Assembly: GCA_040905265.1 (NCBI GenBank)
Contig: JBBDRW010000044.1
Location: 1 to 9,585 of the forward strand
Reading direction: 5' to 3'
DNA: 9,585 nt
Source: JBBDRW01 sp040905265
GTDB lineage: Bacteria; Bacteroidota; Rhodothermia; Balneolales; Balneolaceae
Shown: piece by piece, positions 6,182 to 9,585 of the stretch
Numbering within the stretch: the first letter of the stretch is position 1
How the letters are laid out: each line of letters starts with the position of its first letter
The notes under the pieces: generated by a model
Databases searched by the model: none
What the model was told of the DNA's origin: nothing
What the model saw: the letters and a program-made list of their open reading frames with translations, nothing else
Program-made: the position numbers and the translations under genes

Positions 6182-8843
6182 CCGTTTTTCGTGTTTTAAA
6201 TTTACATTCGGGGTCTATTCCATTCTTTTTCTCTTATCATTCTGCTCCCTGCAGGAACCGGTTCGTGCCCAATTCTCCTATCACGACATATCTGCAATAG
6301 AACTTTTGCAAGAGCTGCAAGATAGAACAGAATTTCGATTCCTATATCGAGAGGCATTGGTATCCGATATTCGATTAACCCTGAACAGCGACGAAAGTGA
6401 TTTGATATCCAGTTTGTCAGAGTCCCTGGATCTCCACGGGCTTGCCCTGCAATTTGACAGGGAGAGAAAACAGGTTCTGATCCACAAAAGCATACGAACC
6501 ACAACGGCTTCACGATCCCATACGATTTCCGGTCAGTTTCTGGATGCAGAAACCGGTGAACGTCTCCCGTTTGCAACACTCTACTGGATAGAGGAAAACA
6601 GGACCAGAGGCCAGGCTGCAGATCAAAGCGGATCGTTTCAGATTCAGGTAACGACTTCTGACCCTATTCTTCAGATGCGCGGCTCATATATGGGTTATGA
6701 AGAGACGGAACTCAGCATTGAGTTACGTCCGGAAAGCCGGACAGAAGAAGTCACGATCAGGCTTGATCCTGCCAATCTCACCGGCAATGAAATCATCATA
6801 ACCGGGACAAAACTAACTCCCCAGGACCCATCACTAACCGGACTGATACGGACAGACCGGTTTAGCCCGTTGGGAGAAGGGAACGCCCTGCGTTCTCTGC
6901 AAATACTCCCATCCGTAGCATCCAATCCGGCGATGTATCAGGGACTCCATGTTCGTGGCAGTTCAGTAGATGGATTTCAGGTTGAACTGGATGGAATAGA
7001 TATTTTTAATCAAAGTCACCTGTTCGGAATGCTGGACAGTTTTAATGAAGATGCCATACAGTCCAGCGGATTTTACTATGATGTGGCCCCGGCTGACAAA
7101 CATATCCCGACAGGAGGACAGCTCTCTCTAACTACCAGAAACGGTTCTTTGGTACAAACAGATGCCATTGCCAGCCTTAGCAGTTCAAGCCTCCGGGCAG
7201 TCATGCACGGACCCCTGCAAAAAGGAAGAAGCAGCTGGCTGATAGCTGGTAGAACTTCCTATATGAATGAAATACAACTGTTCAACAACCGGAAACTGAT
7301 CCGGTGGGGTATGGATATTGACCGGCCTCACAGCATGCAGGATCAGTTTTCTACCCTTGACACAAAACTGGTGAGTCCAGGGCCGTTTCAAACCTATTTC
7401 TATGACATTCATGGGAAACTATACCGGGAAGAAGAGAGTGGCAGCCGGAGTATGGTCAGCATCTACGCAGGCGGAGACCGAACGACTCAGGTTGCTTCCC
7501 GAAATATCCGCAATTACCAATCAGAAGAGAGGTTTGAAGAGATAGACGTTGAAACCTATAACAGATGGAACAACTTCTCTGCAACGTTCACCCACCACCG
7601 TTCACTCTCCGAGAATATCTACAGCCATACGAACGCAGGTATAAGCGCATACGAAACAGTCGTAAAAAAGGAGGATTTTACCTACTCAAAAATTCTGGAG
7701 ACTGTCAATACAAGTGAGATATCCACCTTCATCTACCCATTTGCCAGTCAGAGCATGATGAATCAGATAAAAATCGATCAGTCTCTCGACCTGTTTACCG
7801 GCAAAATCTATTCAACGATTGGTTTTACCGGTACTCTCCACCGGGGTGAATATCTGGAAGAGTCATTCGACCGCCTAAGGTTCATCACAGACACCAACAG
7901 TTTCCAGGCAGATCTCTATATTCAGACTGAGACGGATCTTACGGACGCAATCCACTTGCAGATTGGCTCCAGGCTCCACTATTTCCAAAACGGAAGCTAT
8001 CTGAATTGGTCACCCAGATCACGTATACGTTTGTTCAAAAACAGCCCGGTTTCATTCAGTGCAGGCTTCAGCAGGAATATTCAATACCTGCATCAAATAG
8101 AATTCAACAATCTGGTCACATCCCAGATCTGGATCCTCTCCAACCGAGAACAACCGCCATCTACCGTCAACCATCTATCCACAGGAATCTATGTAAAACC
8201 GGGTGCCAGGTTCTATCTCCAGGTTGAAGCATACCACAAAAACTACAATAACATCCGACTGCACGAACTCAATGCAAGGTCACTAACCGAGACATTTGGA
8301 CCTGCACCATGGTTCCATGACAACAGTGGTACAGCAAAAGGTCTGGAATTTCTGATTCGGAAGGAGTTCTCTTTGTCCACGGTCACACAAACCTATACGC
8401 TCTCCTCCATGGAGTTGCAAAATGAGAATCTCAACGGAGGCGAACCTTTTTATGCTTCCTGGGACCGAACTCACATGGCGGTGACCCATCTGGAAGTGAA
8501 ACCGCTCCACAACACAACTCTCTTTCTCTCCTGGCTGATTTCATCAGGTACGCCGGTACGGTTGCCATCAGCCGACTCTGTACACGGAGAGAGTCTGGCA
8601 ACGAACAGGCACTCCTTCAATTCAAGAGTCGATCTGTCAGTTCAACATGAGTTTGAGGCGGGTCATACCAGAATCCAGACAAAAGTCTCCGTCTACAACC
8701 TTTTGAACCGGCAGAACGAGTGGTACAGCGAAAACCGTCTGGCACTGGAAACCGGACGAACGGTTCCATTCTTCCGGCCTGTACCCGTTACAGTGTACGA
8801 CCTCGGATTTCACCCTTCCTTTGAGATAAAATTCTTATTCTAA
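6159..8843 (+). CDS. TonB-dependent outer-membrane receptor/transducer with STN domain
   Basis: Predicted 894-residue TonB-dependent receptor that would bind a ligand at the cell surface, import it with TonB energy, and signal to FecR. A signal peptide covers about residues 1-37, with cleavage after VRA. An STN domain (about 44-110) begins SAIELLQELQDRTEFRFLY. A carboxypeptidase-regulatory-like beta domain (122-204) follows, starting ISGQFLDAETGERLPFA. EIIITGT (211-217) looks like a TonB box. The plug (about 222-330) contains LHVRGSSVDGFQVELDGIDIF. The barrel runs from about 335 to a terminal Phe (FEIKFLF), a usual assembly signal. ATG at 6159 is supported by the signal peptide and lies within the fecR gene in another frame. 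The STN domain marks it as a signalling receptor partnered with the upstream FecR. The ligand cannot be read from the sequence. No SusD-like gene adjoins it. Confidence 0.92.
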   Translation: MNLYPSNNRFSCFKFTFGVYSILFLLSFCSLQEPVRAQFSYHDISAIELLQELQDRTEFRFLYREALVSDIRLTLNSDESDLISSLSESLDLHGLALQFDRERKQVLIHKSIRTTTASRSHTISGQFLDAETGERLPFATLYWIEENRTRGQAADQSGSFQIQVTTSDPILQMRGSYMGYEETELSIELRPESRTEEVTIRLDPANLTGNEIIITGTKLTPQDPSLTGLIRTDRFSPLGEGNALRSLQILPSVASNPAMYQGLHVRGSSVDGFQVELDGIDIFNQSHLFGMLDSFNEDAIQSSGFYYDVAPADKHIPTGGQLSLTTRNGSLVQTDAIASLSSSSLRAVMHGPLQKGRSSWLIAGRTSYMNEIQLFNNRKLIRWGMDIDRPHSMQDQFSTLDTKLVSPGPFQTYFYDIHGKLYREEESGSRSMVSIYAGGDRTTQVASRNIRNYQSEERFEEIDVETYNRWNNFSATFTHHRSLSENIYSHTNAGISAYETVVKKEDFTYSKILETVNTSEISTFIYPFASQSMMNQIKIDQSLDLFTGKIYSTIGFTGTLHRGEYLEESFDRLRFITDTNSFQADLYIQTETDLTDAIHLQIGSRLHYFQNGSYLNWSPRSRIRLFKNSPVSFSAGFSRNIQYLHQIEFNNLVTSQIWILSNREQPPSTVNHLSTGIYVKPGARFYLQVEAYHKNYNNIRLHELNARSLTETFGPAPWFHDNSGTAKGLEFLIRKEFSLSTVTQTYTLSSMELQNENLNGGEPFYASWDRTHMAVTHLEVKPLHNTTLFLSWLISSGTPVRLPSADSVHGESLATNRHSFNSRVDLSVQHEFEAGHTRIQTKVSVYNLLNRQNEWYSENRLALETGRTVPFFRPVPVTVYDLGFHPSFEIKFLF

Positions 8844-8908
8844 CTTAGATGAGTTTTACGAGAAGACGTCAGGTTTTATCAGTAGATCAGGCTAAATCTG
8901 ACAGACTC

Positions 8909-9585
8909 CTAGCGAACCTCTTCGCCTCCGATAGCAAGACTCTGCAAATCCCCGCTTAGCCGAAGCAGTTCTGTTTCAGCCAGTTTGGCATCATACATCG
9001 CCTCTATCAGGCGGTTCTCCGCTGACAACAGCACTCGCTGTGCTTCACGGAACTCAAGGGCGCTGATTGTTCCGATCCGAAATCTCTCCAGAGCAATATC
9101 GAGTGTCTCTTCAGCATTTGCCAGGTTCTCCTGTTCCAGGTCGACCAGTTCAAGTGTATTCTGATAGGCACGCCAGGAACTTAAAAATCCGGACTGAATT
9201 CTCTGTTCCTCCTGTTCGATCCTGATCTCACTGTTCTTGGCCTGAATTCGGGCGTTCTGAATTCTCCGGTCTACATTTCTCCCTTCAAAAAGATTCACTC
9301 TGGCTGTGATACCGATATTGAACCCTGTTGACTCGTTGAGCTGCATGAAACCACCACCGCCTTCCGACCGGCTAAAGGAATAACCGCTATTCAGTTCAAT
9401 TTCCGGGTATCTCTCCCCGATGATTTGACGAACTTCCAGATTTGCCAGCCGAAGATCCGTACGTGCCAGCTGCAGTTCGGAGTTTTGTCTGACTACATTT
9501 TCATACAGACCTTCATAATCAAGTGTTCTGTTTAGCGGTATTTCAGACACAACCTCAAAATCGATCTCAGGCGACCGGCCCAGAA
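8909..9585 (-). CDS. TolC-family outer-membrane efflux protein (C-terminal half, partial)
   Basis: The frame stays open past a GTG at 9550 to the window edge, so the gene begins outside; about 225 residues are visible. TolC-type proteins form trimeric outer-membrane and periplasmic tunnels for RND or ABC export systems. The visible part starts LGRSPEIDFEV, like the LLGR motif in the middle of the family. It continues with long helices (residues LYENVVRQNSELQLARTDL and on), then YPEIELNSGYSFS and NIGITARVNLFEGRN, the beta strands of the second half. Further heptad-like helices carry FRIGTISALEFREAQR before a normal C-terminus. This matches the second repeat of an outer-membrane factor. It runs toward the receptor gene with 65 bases between the stops and shows no direct link to the signalling operon. 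Efflux partner genes probably lie beyond the edge. Confidence 0.88.
   Translation of the reverse strand, partial: LGRSPEIDFEVVSEIPLNRTLDYEGLYENVVRQNSELQLARTDLRLANLEVRQIIGERYPEIELNSGYSFSRSEGGGGFMQLNESTGFNIGITARVNLFEGRNVDRRIQNARIQAKNSEIRIEQEEQRIQSGFLSSWRAYQNTLELVDLEQENLANAEETLDIALERFRIGTISALEFREAQRVLLSAENRLIEAMYDAKLAETELLRLSGDLQSLAIGGEEVR

Noticed and set aside
8844..8908. Shared terminator between the convergent receptor and TolC-type genes
   Set aside because: Only weak short arms (GTCAG at 8868 and CTGAC at 8898, TCAG/CTGA) are present, with no stable stem plus T run.

Overview
The window reads as a chromosomal piece of a Gram-negative bacterium of the broad Bacteroidota/Balneolota/Rhodothermota group. 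This placement is an inference. It rests on the FecI-FecR-TonB receptor gene order, a receptor carrying an STN and a carboxypeptidase-regulatory-like N-terminal extension, a stand-alone double-CxxC HNH protein, and generally poor Shine-Dalgarno sites. No rRNA, tRNA, CRISPR array or insertion sequence was seen.

Left part (1-1686). An HNH endonuclease-family gene runs leftward (687 to 190). Behind it is a sigma70-like promoter and, unusually, a 24-codon ORF with a near-perfect Shine-Dalgarno that overlaps the HNH frame by GTGA. About 490 bases without a convincing gene follow. Then comes a short RsbW/SpoIIAB-type ATP-binding anti-sigma kinase gene (1285-1686, +) with no visible STAS antagonist partner. 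A further 320-base gene-free stretch separates it from the next cluster.

Central part (2007-8843), all on the + strand: an ECF sigma factor, a long lipoprotein built from about five DUF5666-like repeats with increasingly long Asp/Glu linkers and a poly-Asp tail, a FecR-type membrane anti-sigma factor, and a TonB-dependent receptor with an N-terminal STN signalling domain. The receptor gene starts inside the end of the fecR gene (23-base overlap). Together these look like a cell-surface signalling operon. The receptor senses or imports a ligand at the outer membrane, its STN domain contacts the periplasmic part of FecR, and FecR controls the sigma factor. The acidic repeat lipoprotein is the unusual member; I infer a cation- or polycation-binding surface role, but the sequence does not prove it.

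The lipoprotein gene holds a run of exactly 100 N (4557-4656) inside a recent tandem duplication. Comparison with the intact copy predicts 121 bases there, or 121 plus whole 312-base units, so the true protein is longer than it appears.

Right edge (8909-9585, -): the C-terminal half of a TolC-type outer-membrane efflux protein, convergent with the receptor gene and cut by the window end.
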